NCBI GenBank assembly: GCA_011087645.1
Contig: JAALLF010000005.1
Location: 152,033-216,032 of the forward strand
Length of the DNA: 64,000 nucleotides
Source: Alphaproteobacteria bacterium
GTDB taxonomy: Bacteria > Pseudomonadota > Alphaproteobacteria > UBA6615
Reading direction: 5' to 3'
Positions 44,581 through 53,428 of this stretch are shown one piece after another. Under the pieces are notes generated by a model that was not told the DNA's origin, did no database searches, and saw only the letters and a program-made list of their open reading frames with translations. Every line of letters begins with the position of its first letter. Position 1 is the stretch's first letter. The translations under genes were made by a program, and so were the position numbers.

Positions 44581-46320
44581 TTAATGGGTCACCCTGAGCC
44601 CGCGCCGGTGGCGGAACATCCAGGCGGGCACGGCGGCGGCCAGGGCAAACGCCAAGAACGGCAGGAGCATCTGCATCAACGCGTAGGCGCCGATGATGCG
44701 TCGGTTGCCGCTCGCCGCCAGGCTCACGGCGTCGGTGGTCAGCGTATCGAAGCGCCCGGCGCCGGCGAACAGGGTCGGCAGGTAGAGCCCCACGCTGACC
44801 GCGAACCCCACTGCGACGGCGACCAGTATGGGCCGCAGCAGCATCGGCAGCTTAACGCAACGCAACACCCGCCACGGCCCGGCGCCCAGGCACAATGCGG
44901 TGCGCGCATAGCGGTCGTCCCACGAGCGGTAGGGATCGGCCAGAGACAGGAATACATAAGGCAGCACGAAGACCAGATGGCTCCATGCCACGGCGACCCA
45001 GCTGCCGTCGATATTGAGCACGATAAGCATGATTTGCGCACCGAACAGAAAGGCGACCTGGGGCACCAGCAGGGGCAAATAGAGCAACAACAGCGCCCGG
45101 TTGGTGGCGCGCTTGCCGAACCGCGCCTCGTTTTCCAGACAGCCGACGGCGAATATCAGAGCGACCACTGAGGCCGCCAGGCCGACGCTCAGCGTGTTCC
45201 AGCCGGCTGCGGTCAGCCGCTCGGCGTTTCCGATCCAGGTGGCAAGGCCGATTGTGTCGGGCAGCGCCTCGGGAAAGCGCCAGCGGCCGGCGACCGACCA
45301 CAGCGCCATGGAGAGCAGACTGAAAAAGGCGATGGCGAAGCCACCGATCAGGGCCACCGCGGCGGCGCGGCGCAGCCAACCGTCGCGCCGCCAGCGCCAG
45401 CCGGTGCGAATCCAGCGCTTGCCCAAACAGATCACCGCCCGCTCGCCGAGCCACCAGACAATCAGCGCGGCAGCCACCAGGGCGAGCTGCAATATCGCCC
45501 CGGCGGAAGCGACGAAACGCATCGCCAGTTCCGGATCGTTGAACCAGCGCACCAATTGTACGGCTAGCGGCGGTGGGGTGGTCGGCGCCAACACGATCGC
45601 CACATCGACCACCGAGACCGCGTAGGCCAGCACGGCGAATACTGGCAGGCGGATCTGCGGATAGATTTGCGGGAACACGGTCTTCAGCCAGGCGGCGATG
45701 GGGCCATAGCCCAGGGTGCGCGCCATGGTGCGGGTGCGGGCGGCGTCGACCTGGCCGAGCGCCGCCAGGGTCATCAAAAACAGAAAGGGGATTTCCTTGA
45801 TTGCCAGACCGGCGATAAGAGTCAAGCCGGCCGGGTCCTGGGCGATGATAATGTCCGGCGGGCGCTCGAAGCCGGTCGCCCAGGGCGACACCAGGCGCAG
45901 TATCCAACCGCTTGGCGCCAGCACGAAGGCCAGGCCGAACGCCACCGTGACATGGGGGACCGACAGTAGCGGCGAGAGCAGACGTTGAACCCGGGCGAAA
46001 CCGCGGGTGCCGTGCCAGCCGGCGCAGAACAGGATGACGATGACCAGCGCCACAACCGTTGTCGCCAGCCCGCTGACGAAGGACAGGCGCACCGATTCGG
46101 CCAGACCCGGCGCCGCCAACAGGTGCCGCCAGGGCACCCAGGACAGGGTTTCGCCGCCCAGCGCCGGCAGATAGCCGAACGCCGGCAACGCGGTGCCGAT
46201 AAGGCCGGCGGCGACCGGCCCCAGAAACAGCAGCAGGGTCACCAGGGGGATCGCCCGCAGCGCCGAATTGCGGCGGCGCGCCCAATCGGCGTCGTTGGCG
46301 AGATTAGCGGCGAGGCTCAT
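44581..46320 (-). CDS. ABC importer permease, fused double-domain (YnjC/ThiP/FbpB type)
   Basis: The 579-residue membrane protein has about 12 helices in two MetI-like halves. Each half has an EAA-type cytoplasmic loop that docks an ATPase: ARTLGYGPIAAWLKTVFPQ near 200 and ARTALCLGAGPWRVLRCVKL near 475. It starts 3 bp after the TauE-like gene, which itself lies next to a YnjB-like binding protein, so a YnjBC-type importer is likely. No ATPase gene (ynjD) follows; maiA comes next. The substrate is unknown. Confidence 0.82.
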   Translation of the reverse strand: MSLAANLANDADWARRRNSALRAIPLVTLLLFLGPVAAGLIGTALPAFGYLPALGGETLSWVPWRHLLAAPGLAESVRLSFVSGLATTVVALVIVILFCAGWHGTRGFARVQRLLSPLLSVPHVTVAFGLAFVLAPSGWILRLVSPWATGFERPPDIIIAQDPAGLTLIAGLAIKEIPFLFLMTLAALGQVDAARTRTMARTLGYGPIAAWLKTVFPQIYPQIRLPVFAVLAYAVSVVDVAIVLAPTTPPPLAVQLVRWFNDPELAMRFVASAGAILQLALVAAALIVWWLGERAVICLGKRWIRTGWRWRRDGWLRRAAAVALIGGFAIAFFSLLSMALWSVAGRWRFPEALPDTIGLATWIGNAERLTAAGWNTLSVGLAASVVALIFAVGCLENEARFGKRATNRALLLLYLPLLVPQVAFLFGAQIMLIVLNIDGSWVAVAWSHLVFVLPYVFLSLADPYRSWDDRYARTALCLGAGPWRVLRCVKLPMLLRPILVAVAVGFAVSVGLYLPTLFAGAGRFDTLTTDAVSLAASGNRRIIGAYALMQMLLPFLAFALAAAVPAWMFRHRRGLRVTH

Positions 46321-46323
46321 CGA

Positions 46324-47082
46324 TCACAGCGCCAGGGCGCGCACGGCGATATAGAAACCGAGCAACAATAGCGAGATGAACAGCGCTTGTTGGAAGCGCT
46401 GCTCGGACAGTTGCTGGCGCAGACGCGCGCCCAGCGCCATGCCGACCAACGCGGGCAGGGTGGCCAGGGCGGACACCGCGCCGATGTCGAAATTCATCCG
46501 GCCATGACCGGCCAAAGCGACGGCCAACGCGGTGGTGGATGTGAGAAACAGCACGCCCATGGCCTGAACCATGGCATCGCGGGTGAAACCCAGGGTCTGG
46601 AAATAGGGTATGCCGGGCATGAAAAACGTGCCGGTGAGCCCGGTCAGGGTGCCGTTGATGACGCCGAGGACCGGCGTCAGCCAGCCTTCGTGGCGGCCCG
46701 GCGCGGGTAGTTTTGGCGACGTCAGGCCGAACAACGCATAGGCGACCAGCAATCCGCCGAGCAACGCGGTGAGTAGACTTGCATCGCTCCGGCCGAACAA
46801 ATTTACGCCGAGCCAGGCGCCGATGAAGATGGTCAGAAGTAACCCCCAAACGCGCCGTACGATGGTTATCAGAGCGCCGCCGGCCAACGCTTGCCAGATG
46901 TTGGTAACCAGCGCGGGCACGATCATCAGCACCATGCCTTCGGACAGGCCTATCAGAGCTGTTAGTAGGCCGATTGCCACCGTGGGCAGGCCCAATCCGA
47001 CGACTCCCTTAACCGCGCCGGCGAGCAGAAACACCGCGGTGATGAGGGTGAGTTCGGGCGCTCCATAGCTCGTGCCGAACAT
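46324..47082 (-). CDS. TauE/SafE-family permease (sulfite/organosulfonate exporter family)
   Basis: Eight or so helices in two homologous halves, with KGVVGLGLPTVAIGLL in the first and NGTLTGLTGTFFMPGIPYFQTLGF in the second, mark the TauE/SafE (DUF81) family. Known members export sulfite, sulfoacetate or related anions, but most are uncharacterised. It sits inside an ABC importer operon (9 bp after the binding protein, 3 bp before the permease), suggesting that uptake and efflux of related compounds are coupled. Confidence 0.85.
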   Translation of the reverse strand: MFGTSYGAPELTLITAVFLLAGAVKGVVGLGLPTVAIGLLTALIGLSEGMVLMIVPALVTNIWQALAGGALITIVRRVWGLLLTIFIGAWLGVNLFGRSDASLLTALLGGLLVAYALFGLTSPKLPAPGRHEGWLTPVLGVINGTLTGLTGTFFMPGIPYFQTLGFTRDAMVQAMGVLFLTSTTALAVALAGHGRMNFDIGAVSALATLPALVGMALGARLRQQLSEQRFQQALFISLLLLGFYIAVRALAL

Positions 47083-47091
47083 CGCTGTTTA

Positions 47092-48300
47092 CTATTTTCC
47101 AGCGGCGTAGCGCTCGGCCCAGGCCGCTTCCAGGGCGGTCACCCACGAAGTGTGGGGCTCGAGCAGCGTCACGCCGAGATCCTTCGGTGACAATGTGGCG
47201 ATGCCGAGCTTTAGATTGGCGAAGCGGTTCTGTTCGGTGATCGGCAGCTTATCCATCGCCAACACGGTGCCGCTGCCCCAGAATTCCGGGTTTTGCTTGC
47301 GCGCCTGGGCCTCCGACGACATCAGGAAATTGGCCAATACCATCGCGCCGTCGCGGGCCTTGGCGTTGAACGGAATGGCCAGGAAACTGGTATTGCCGAC
47401 GGTGCCGCCGTCGAGCACGAAGGTTCGCACGCTGTCGGGCAGGGCGCCGCGGGCGATCAGGCTCGACGCTTCCGAGGGTTGGAAGGAGAGTGCGATATCG
47501 ACCTCGCCATCGTCGAGTAGGCGATGTTGCGCCGGGCCATTCTGGGGGAACACCTTGCCAGAGCGCCACATTACCGGGTGCAGAACGTCGAGATAGTCCC
47601 ATAAAGGTTTGGTCGCGGCGGTGAATTTATTCGCCTCGACTTCGTTTTGCAGGATTGTGGAATCTTCGACCAGCTCGATCAACGCCTGCTTGAGAAAGGT
47701 AGTGCCGATAAAATTGGGCGGCTGGGGGTAGGTGAAGCGGCCCTCGTTCTGCTTGGCCCAGTTGAGCAACCCCTTGATCGACGTCGGCGGAGTTGGCAGC
47801 GACTTGCTGTCATACATGAACACGAATTGCGCCATGCCCCAGGGCGCTTCCAACCCGTCGACGGGAATGGTGAAATCGATCGTGGTGGTCTTCTTGCCGA
47901 TGGTGTCGACGAATTGGTAGTTCGGCGCGTTTTCGGTCCACGGACCGAACAGCAAATCGTTGCGCTTCATCGCGGCGAAATTCTCACCGTTAATCCAAAT
48001 CAGATCGACCGAGCCGCCGGTCTCCCGCCCGGCCGCCTTTTCCGCCGCCACCCGCGACACCGCTTCGGCCGTGTCGGACAATTTCACGTGCCGCACGCCC
48101 ACGCCGTAGCGGTTTTTGACCTGCTCGCCGGCCCAGGCGATATAGGCGTTAATGCGCTCGTCGCCAGCCCAGGCGTTCCAGAACACAGTCTGGCCGCGCG
48201 CCTTGGTGACGGTCTCTTCCCAAGTGTCCGCCAGAGCCACCGGCGCGCCGCCGGCGATCATGCCGGTGAGCATTATCGCCAAAATTCCGAGTGCTCGCAT
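47092..48300 (-). CDS. ABC transporter substrate-binding protein (YnjB-like)
   Basis: A signal peptide (1-27 or so, ending VALAD) precedes a type II periplasmic binding fold. The segments VDLIWINGENFAAMKRNDLLFGPW and GLEAPWGMAQFVFMYDS are typical of YnjB/COG4134 proteins. The ligand is not established for the family; thiamine-like or other small cations have been suggested by similarity only. ATG 48300 has GGAGGAG 8 nt upstream. It heads the transporter part of the operon, 36 bp after the APH-like kinase gene. Confidence 0.8.
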   Translation of the reverse strand: MRALGILAIMLTGMIAGGAPVALADTWEETVTKARGQTVFWNAWAGDERINAYIAWAGEQVKNRYGVGVRHVKLSDTAEAVSRVAAEKAAGRETGGSVDLIWINGENFAAMKRNDLLFGPWTENAPNYQFVDTIGKKTTTIDFTIPVDGLEAPWGMAQFVFMYDSKSLPTPPTSIKGLLNWAKQNEGRFTYPQPPNFIGTTFLKQALIELVEDSTILQNEVEANKFTAATKPLWDYLDVLHPVMWRSGKVFPQNGPAQHRLLDDGEVDIALSFQPSEASSLIARGALPDSVRTFVLDGGTVGNTSFLAIPFNAKARDGAMVLANFLMSSEAQARKQNPEFWGSGTVLAMDKLPITEQNRFANLKLGIATLSPKDLGVTLLEPHTSWVTALEAAWAERYAAGK

Positions 48301-48336
48301 TATTCTCACTCCTCCGAACAAGCCCGTCGTTCCGGC

Positions 48337-49464
48337 CTATTTCGTGTTGTAGCCAAGCAAGGCGGTCAACGCGTTATCGCTGCGCCAGTCCTGACGAACC
48401 CGTTCGATGGTGGCCGGGTCGAGATAGTGTTCCACGCGGTCGGCGACATGCGCAACAAGCGCGGGATCGGATAAGTCCGCCGACCAATCCTCGGCCGAAC
48501 CGCCTTCATGCTTGCTGGCCTTCGCGGCCGCTTGCGATCTGACCCGCCATTTCGCGCACCAGGTCACCGACCACAGCCACATCATGCGGCGCAGATCGAG
48601 CAGCCAGGGCATCACGGAATCGGCTAGCGGTTTCGGCACGGCGGCGAGCCAGGTGGCGTAGAAGTCGGCGACTTGGTCGGGGCCCAGCTCGGCATAGGTG
48701 GCGACGTCCCAGGTGGTCGAGGTGTAGAGTGTTGCGTGGGCCAGATCGAAAGCCGGTATGCCGTAGCGCGCTTTCTCGAGGTCGACCAGCACCGCGCGGC
48801 CGTCGCCTCCGAGCAAGAAGTTACCCGGATGGGCGTCGAAGGCGATCAAGGCGGTGGCGGGCGTGTTGGGCTGCGATAACAAGCCACCGGCAGCAACCAG
48901 CTCTTCGCGGATTTGCGCTTCGGCATCGTAATCTAGACCGGCTGCACCGATAAAAGCCGACTGCTCCAAGATCTCGCTGAACGTGTCGGCCAGCGCGTTC
49001 ACCGGATTTTTCAAGGGCCGCCGGTCATCGTCGGGCGGTACCGGCAATGTGTGAATTGCCGCCAGGGCCTTGGCCAGGGCATCGATATGATCGGGTAGGG
49101 GCAGCGCCGAGCCTTCGATTTCGTCGACGATCAGCGCGCCCATCGGCAGTTCTTCGCCGACCGGCAAGACCGCATGGAGGTGGGGCGTGTGGCCGCTCGG
49201 CGCGGCGCGGGCAAAACAGGCGGTCTGGTAGACCAGGTTCGACTGGGGGTCCAGGTCCATTTGGCTCTGCTTGGGCACCCGGGCCAACAGCTTGCGGTCC
49301 GCCAGACGCACATGGTCATGGGCCAGACCGGTGGTCGGGATCATGTGCAGATCGGCGATGGAGATGTTGCCGAAATCGCCCAGCCCGGTGAGACCAGTGG
49401 CGAGGCCGGCGAGCAGATCCTCGATTGCCAGGGGTGGCAGGTTAGGCTGCGGCGCGCCGTGCAA
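48337..49464 (-). CDS. Aminoglycoside phosphotransferase (APH)-like small-molecule kinase
   Basis: The C-lobe has the catalytic Brenner-type motif as IAFDAHPGNFLL (Asp and Asn kept; the first His of the usual HGD is replaced) and the metal-binding LVDLEKARYG. ACFARAAPSGHTPHLHAVL and GALIVDEIEG belong to the hinge region. Such proteins phosphorylate hydroxyl groups of choline, thiamine, sugars or similar compounds. No ATG fits; TTG 49464 would overlap the radical SAM gene by 23 nt. A later ATG near 49340 would cut off part of the N-lobe. A role in phosphorylating the molecule handled by this cluster is inferred. Confidence 0.72.
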   Translation of the reverse strand: MHGAPQPNLPPLAIEDLLAGLATGLTGLGDFGNISIADLHMIPTTGLAHDHVRLADRKLLARVPKQSQMDLDPQSNLVYQTACFARAAPSGHTPHLHAVLPVGEELPMGALIVDEIEGSALPLPDHIDALAKALAAIHTLPVPPDDDRRPLKNPVNALADTFSEILEQSAFIGAAGLDYDAEAQIREELVAAGGLLSQPNTPATALIAFDAHPGNFLLGGDGRAVLVDLEKARYGIPAFDLAHATLYTSTTWDVATYAELGPDQVADFYATWLAAVPKPLADSVMPWLLDLRRMMWLWSVTWCAKWRVRSQAAAKASKHEGGSAEDWSADLSDPALVAHVADRVEHYLDPATIERVRQDWRSDNALTALLGYNTK

Positions 49465-50500
49465 GACGTTGCTGCTTGAGCTTTTCGATAACCGGGCCCA
49501 GCACCTTTTCGTGAAATCGGTCGCAGCCGATACATAGGTTGCGATAGGGTTTGCCGGACGGGGTCTCGGTCTCTGACTCCGCCAAAAACCGCTCGACATC
49601 CCAGCCATGGGTCAGCCCCATGCGTTCAGGCCGCCCGCTGTTGATTGCTTCGAACACCGGATGGCCGGCCAAACTGTCGAGAATATCGGTCAGCTTCTCC
49701 TCTTGAAGATTGCCCACCGCCGCCTTGGTCTTCAGACAGCAGGGAAAGATATCACCGTTCGGTTCGATCGATATTTCCGAGCCGGAATAGCCGTGGTTGA
49801 GGAAATTCAACCCGCCCGACCAGCGGCTGCAGAAATTGGTATTGATATCGGCGGTCGATAATTCGTTGGTCCAGGCCCGGCCGCGCGGCCACAGCTCGCC
49901 AATCCAGGAGTCCGGCTCGGCACCCATGATCGAATAGATCTGGCCTTCCTCTTCGGTCCACGCGGTATCGTCGGCGCGCCGGCCCGAGGGCTTCATACCG
50001 ACGGCGGCGAACATCTCCTCAAGTTTCACGATCATCGGATCGCGTTTGCCGCCTTCATGGCCGACATGGAAATCGTCCATGCCCGAAACCACGACCCGCC
50101 AGATGCCGCGGGCTAGCAGCTCGTCGAGGATTTTCTCGGTCAGGCGGTCGCCGGTGGTCTGCACCACCACCCGAACGCCCCCGGTGTCGCTATATTTGGC
50201 GACGATTTGTTCGATCGCCGGGTAGAGCACCGCCTCGCGGATCGGATCGAGCAGCACTTCGCCCCCAGCCAGGATGATGCGCCCCGGCCGTTCCGGATAG
50301 CTGCCATCCGGATTGGGCTTCTCCAGATCCTTATAGGTCATGCTGTCGGGCATATTGGCGATGATGCGCGACGCGTTGGTGGCCGATTCCGTGACCACCT
50401 TGTCCAGCGCGCCGCGAACATAGGGACGGAACCGATCATCGTAGCAATGCACGCATTTGCGATGGCAAAGCCATGTCATCACATAGTAAATCGATTCCAT
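49442..50500 (-). CDS. Radical SAM enzyme with SPASM-like C-terminal cysteines
   Basis: The [4Fe-4S]-SAM site CxxxCxxC is Cys12, Cys16, Cys19 (WLCHRKCVHCYDD), and the SAM-binding GGE is at 79-81. The C-terminal part carries Cys224 (NFCSRW), Cys254-Cys255 (IEPNGDIFPCCLKTK) and Cys323/Cys326 (CIGC), which resembles a SPASM/twitch domain holding auxiliary clusters. Such enzymes often modify peptides or small molecules. It lies between two rSAM-associated transferase genes and a kinase in an apparent operon. I do not know this exact family. Confidence 0.88.
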   Translation of the reverse strand: MESIYYVMTWLCHRKCVHCYDDRFRPYVRGALDKVVTESATNASRIIANMPDSMTYKDLEKPNPDGSYPERPGRIILAGGEVLLDPIREAVLYPAIEQIVAKYSDTGGVRVVVQTTGDRLTEKILDELLARGIWRVVVSGMDDFHVGHEGGKRDPMIVKLEEMFAAVGMKPSGRRADDTAWTEEEGQIYSIMGAEPDSWIGELWPRGRAWTNELSTADINTNFCSRWSGGLNFLNHGYSGSEISIEPNGDIFPCCLKTKAAVGNLQEEKLTDILDSLAGHPVFEAINSGRPERMGLTHGWDVERFLAESETETPSGKPYRNLCIGCDRFHEKVLGPVIEKLKQQRLARRAAA

Positions 50501-50584
50501 ACTGCCCCCTTCAACGACAACGGTCCCGGCTGGGTCGGCGATTGTAACGGCTAGCCCCGGTGAGCATAGCCATCGGCGGTAACG

Positions 50585-51214
50585 TCACGGCATTGTTATC
50601 TTTGCAGCAAGTTGGCGAATGCGCCAGCGTCGCCACGCCGCGCCATCGTCCACATCCGAGCGCTCGCCGAGCATCGCCACTCGGCAGGCGGGGTTGAGGT
50701 TAGCCAAGGTGTCGGCCAGCGCGCTGTCGGTCGACCAACGCACATTGGCGAAGAGATTTGCCGGCACCACCGGGCGCCGGCGCGCGCCGACCAGCCAGTA
50801 GCCGCCATCGGCCGCCGGCCCGAAGACCATGTCGTGATTGCCCAGGGCGCTGAAGGCGTCGGCGATATCAACCACTTCGATGTCAGGAATATCGCTGCCG
50901 ACGATCACCACCGGGCCCGGCTGCAATTGGTGAAAGGGCCGCGCCATGCGTGCTCCCAGATCACCGTCCCCCTGACCGATGATGGCCACGCTGGGCGGCA
51001 CCGGCCATAGTTCCGGCGATCCGGCCGCGCGATCGGGGGTCACCGCCAGCCAGGTCTTCCAGCGCCGGTCGCAGCCCAAGCGCCAGGCCACGTCGTGCAA
51101 GGTGCGCCGGTAGAACCCGTGTGCCCCGACCGCGCCGATATCTGCGGCCAGGCGGCGCTTAACCGCGCCCAGTTGCGGGCGCCGGGCGAACAGGACCAGA
51201 TGGTGGGGCAACAT
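50585..51214 (-). CDS. TIGR04282-like transferase (CofC/glycosyltransferase-A fold)
   Basis: HHLVLFARRPQLGAVKRRLAADIG is the nucleotide-binding start of this family (usually FxKxPxxGxVKTRL), followed by VIVGSDIPDI and FGPAADGGYWLVGAR with metal-binding acids. TIGR04282 proteins are nucleotidyl- or glycosyltransferase-like and are named for their association with radical SAM genes and TIGR04283 partners; some act in arsenosugar pathways. ATG 51214 lies 4 bp after the TIGR04283-like stop. Confidence 0.85.
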   Translation of the reverse strand: MLPHHLVLFARRPQLGAVKRRLAADIGAVGAHGFYRRTLHDVAWRLGCDRRWKTWLAVTPDRAAGSPELWPVPPSVAIIGQGDGDLGARMARPFHQLQPGPVVIVGSDIPDIEVVDIADAFSALGNHDMVFGPAADGGYWLVGARRRPVVPANLFANVRWSTDSALADTLANLNPACRVAMLGERSDVDDGAAWRRWRIRQLAAKITMP

Positions 51215-51218
51215 CGGC

Positions 51219-51917
51219 TTACCCGTACAGGTGCCGCAGAAGGCGCGGCGAGACACCGAGATAATATAGGGCGAGGCAGAAAAGGTTGCGCGCCGAACGC
51301 CGCAGATAGCCGCCGCGTCGGTAGCGTTTGGCCGAGGTGCGCGCGGTGGCGGGTAGCGCGATCAGACGCCGCCGACCGATGCGGCGCACGAAATCGACAT
51401 CCTCCATCAAAACCAGCGACCGATATCCGCCGAGCGAGTCATACAAGGCGCGGGCGATGAGCAGGCCCTGATCGCCATAGGGCAGACCGAAGGTGCGCGC
51501 ACGCCAGGCGACGATGCGTTCAAGGCGCCGCGCGGCTGCCACGTCGTCGTCGAACGCCAGCCGGAAATAACCGGCGCGTCCGACATTCTCTGGAGCACGC
51601 ACAAAGTTGCCGACCGCACCAACCCAGTCGTCTTCTAACCGTGTGTCGCCATGGACAAAAAGCAGCCAGTCGCCGGCCACCGCCGCTGCGCCGGCCGCCA
51701 ATTGGCCGCCCCGGCCCGGGGCTGTGGCAATGGTCCGTGCGCCGCCCGCCTGGGCGCGCGCGATCGTGTCGTCGGTCGAACCGCCATCGACCACCAATAT
51801 GTCGGTATCGAACGCGGCGTTGGCTGCGTTCAGCGAGGCCAAAGTCGCGTCGATCATCGCGGCGCCATTGAGCGCCGGCACCACGATCCCGAGTGATATT
51901 TCTGCGCTAGCGGTCAC
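51219..51917 (-). CDS. TIGR04283-like family 2 glycosyltransferase
   Basis: The GT-A fold is seen in ISLGIVVPALNGAAMIDATLASL, ILVVDGGSTDDTIARA, GRGGQLAAGAAAVAGDWLLFVHGDTRL (GDT taking the place of DxD) and YGDQGLLI...VLMEDVDFVRRI. This is the pattern of TIGR04283, the regular partner of TIGR04282. The start is uncertain: GTG 51917 or the in-frame TTG 51935. Together with TIGR04282 it probably builds or transfers a sugar in the pathway of this locus. Confidence 0.85.
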   Translation of the reverse strand: MTASAEISLGIVVPALNGAAMIDATLASLNAANAAFDTDILVVDGGSTDDTIARAQAGGARTIATAPGRGGQLAAGAAAVAGDWLLFVHGDTRLEDDWVGAVGNFVRAPENVGRAGYFRLAFDDDVAAARRLERIVAWRARTFGLPYGDQGLLIARALYDSLGGYRSLVLMEDVDFVRRIGRRRLIALPATARTSAKRYRRGGYLRRSARNLFCLALYYLGVSPRLLRHLYG

Positions 51918-51977
51918 GGTGACAACGTTTTTCAATCACATCGAATACCCCGCGCGCCGCGGCGTTGGTGGCCGATT

Positions 51978-52502
51978 TTACCCTCGCGGCTTGGCCCCGA
52001 TCAGCACGAACAGCATCAGCGCCGGTTTGCCCGAGCGGTTCGACCAGGCGTGGTTGGTGCCGCGCTGGATCAAAACGTCGTTGGCCTTGAGCAGGGTTTC
52101 GCCCTCTTCCATCACCGCCCACATTTCGCCTTCTAAGACGATGGCGTAATCGGTGGTCTGGGTCTCGTGCATGCCCGGCGTGCCGGCGCCTGAATCGTGG
52201 GCGCCACCGCTGCCCATCTGATCGAACGCCTCGCCGACATCGGCGTCCTGCCACGCTTCGTCGGGTGGAAATTCCACATAGCGGAAAATATTTCCCGCGG
52301 GGTTATGTGGTTCAATCTGGTTTTCGCGAATCGCCGGGTCGCCCTCCGCGGTATTGTCGGCCGGCGCCCCGGTCTCCCAAATCTCATGCAGGACGAGTTG
52401 CGGCAGCGGTTCCAGGGTTTGCGGCGGCGGCCCATCCATCAGAATAATCGATTTTCCCTCGGCGTTATGGCCGGTGACGACGCGACGAAACGTTCTTGCC
52501 AT
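51978..52502 (-). CDS. Cupin-fold protein
   Basis: The 174-residue beta-barrel protein has a cupin core (GMHETQTTDYAIVLEGEMWAVMEEGETLLKANDVLIQRGTNHAWSN) with His, Glu and His metal ligands visible. The N-terminal 90 residues bind VVTGHNAEGKS and a proline-rich loop and match a group of small cupins of unknown function that often sit beside catabolic genes. ATG 52502 has GGGGAGAG upstream. It is the first gene of the minus-strand run, 115 bp from the divergent YCII gene. Confidence 0.85.
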   Translation of the reverse strand: MARTFRRVVTGHNAEGKSIILMDGPPPQTLEPLPQLVLHEIWETGAPADNTAEGDPAIRENQIEPHNPAGNIFRYVEFPPDEAWQDADVGEAFDQMGSGGAHDSGAGTPGMHETQTTDYAIVLEGEMWAVMEEGETLLKANDVLIQRGTNHAWSNRSGKPALMLFVLIGAKPRG

Positions 52503-52617
52503 GACACACTCTCCCCTATTGGTTGCGGGCGCTCGACGGCACCCTTGCAATTCAGCTTAGCGGTCGCGCGGCAGATCGCCTAGTCTAGGCAATCGCCCTT
52601 GAACAACGAGGCAAGCT

Positions 52618-53313
52618 ATGGCCGATTCCAACAATCCTTCCGGCGCCCTGCCGGGCGACCCGCGCTTCGGTTTGAACGAGGCCGAGCTCAAGCAATATTA
52701 CATGACCAAATCGCCGAGTTGGCTGATCACCGCCCGGTTGCGCCCCGATGGTGGGGCCGAGGCGCGGGCTTCCGCGAACGAGGCCCATGTCGCCTATTTG
52801 CGCGCTCACCGGGACCAACTGCGGTTTGCCGGCCCGTTGCAGAATGACGAGGCAAGTGCGGCGACCGGCAGCCTCACCTTGCTGGACGCGCCCGACCGCG
52901 CCGGCGCCGAGGCGTGGATCGCCAGCGAGCCGTACAATCTGGCCGGCGCCTTCGGCTCTGTAGACATCGTGCGCTGGTCGTCGAGCATGGAAATTCGTCA
53001 GCTCGATTATCCGCGCACCGAGGGCTGGCAGCAATTCGCCATCACTGCGATCGATGGCCCGGATGCCGAGGCGCGCCGCGCGGCGGTGGCCGAAGATCAT
53101 CACAAATATCAGGCCTCGGTGATGGACCGCTATGTCGCCCGAGGGCCGACGCAGAGCGATGACGGCGCTACGCTGATCGGCAGTTTCATGATTATGGAGT
53201 ATCCCGACCAGGCGGCCTGCGAGGATTTCTGGGCCAAGGAGCCGCTGAACTATGGCGGCGCCTTCAAGGACGTGACCTTAGAGCGCTGGCGCTACGGCAA
53301 GGCGGTCGGCTGA
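52618..53313 (+). CDS. Protein with two YCII-related domains
   Basis: Two YCII-type dimeric alpha/beta-barrel units are fused (about 25-125 and 135-230). Each has the late pattern of Gly-Pro, a central strand and WxxxEPxNxxGAF...RW (DRAGAEAWIASEPYNLAGAFGSVDIVRW; CEDFWAKEPLNYGGAFKDVTLERW). The function of YCII proteins is largely unknown. It opens the plus-strand run toward the second radical SAM gene, 115 bp downstream. Confidence 0.82.
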   Translation: MADSNNPSGALPGDPRFGLNEAELKQYYMTKSPSWLITARLRPDGGAEARASANEAHVAYLRAHRDQLRFAGPLQNDEASAATGSLTLLDAPDRAGAEAWIASEPYNLAGAFGSVDIVRWSSSMEIRQLDYPRTEGWQQFAITAIDGPDAEARRAAVAEDHHKYQASVMDRYVARGPTQSDDGATLIGSFMIMEYPDQAACEDFWAKEPLNYGGAFKDVTLERWRYGKAVG

Positions 53314-53428
53314 TGGCGGCGGCACTGCATCTCGGTACACGAGAAGTTGACGACAAGTTGGCTCCCATGGGCTTCTTCTACCGCTAGAACGTCACCAGTT
53401 CGTAGGGGCACTCTAGCGGGGTTTGAGC

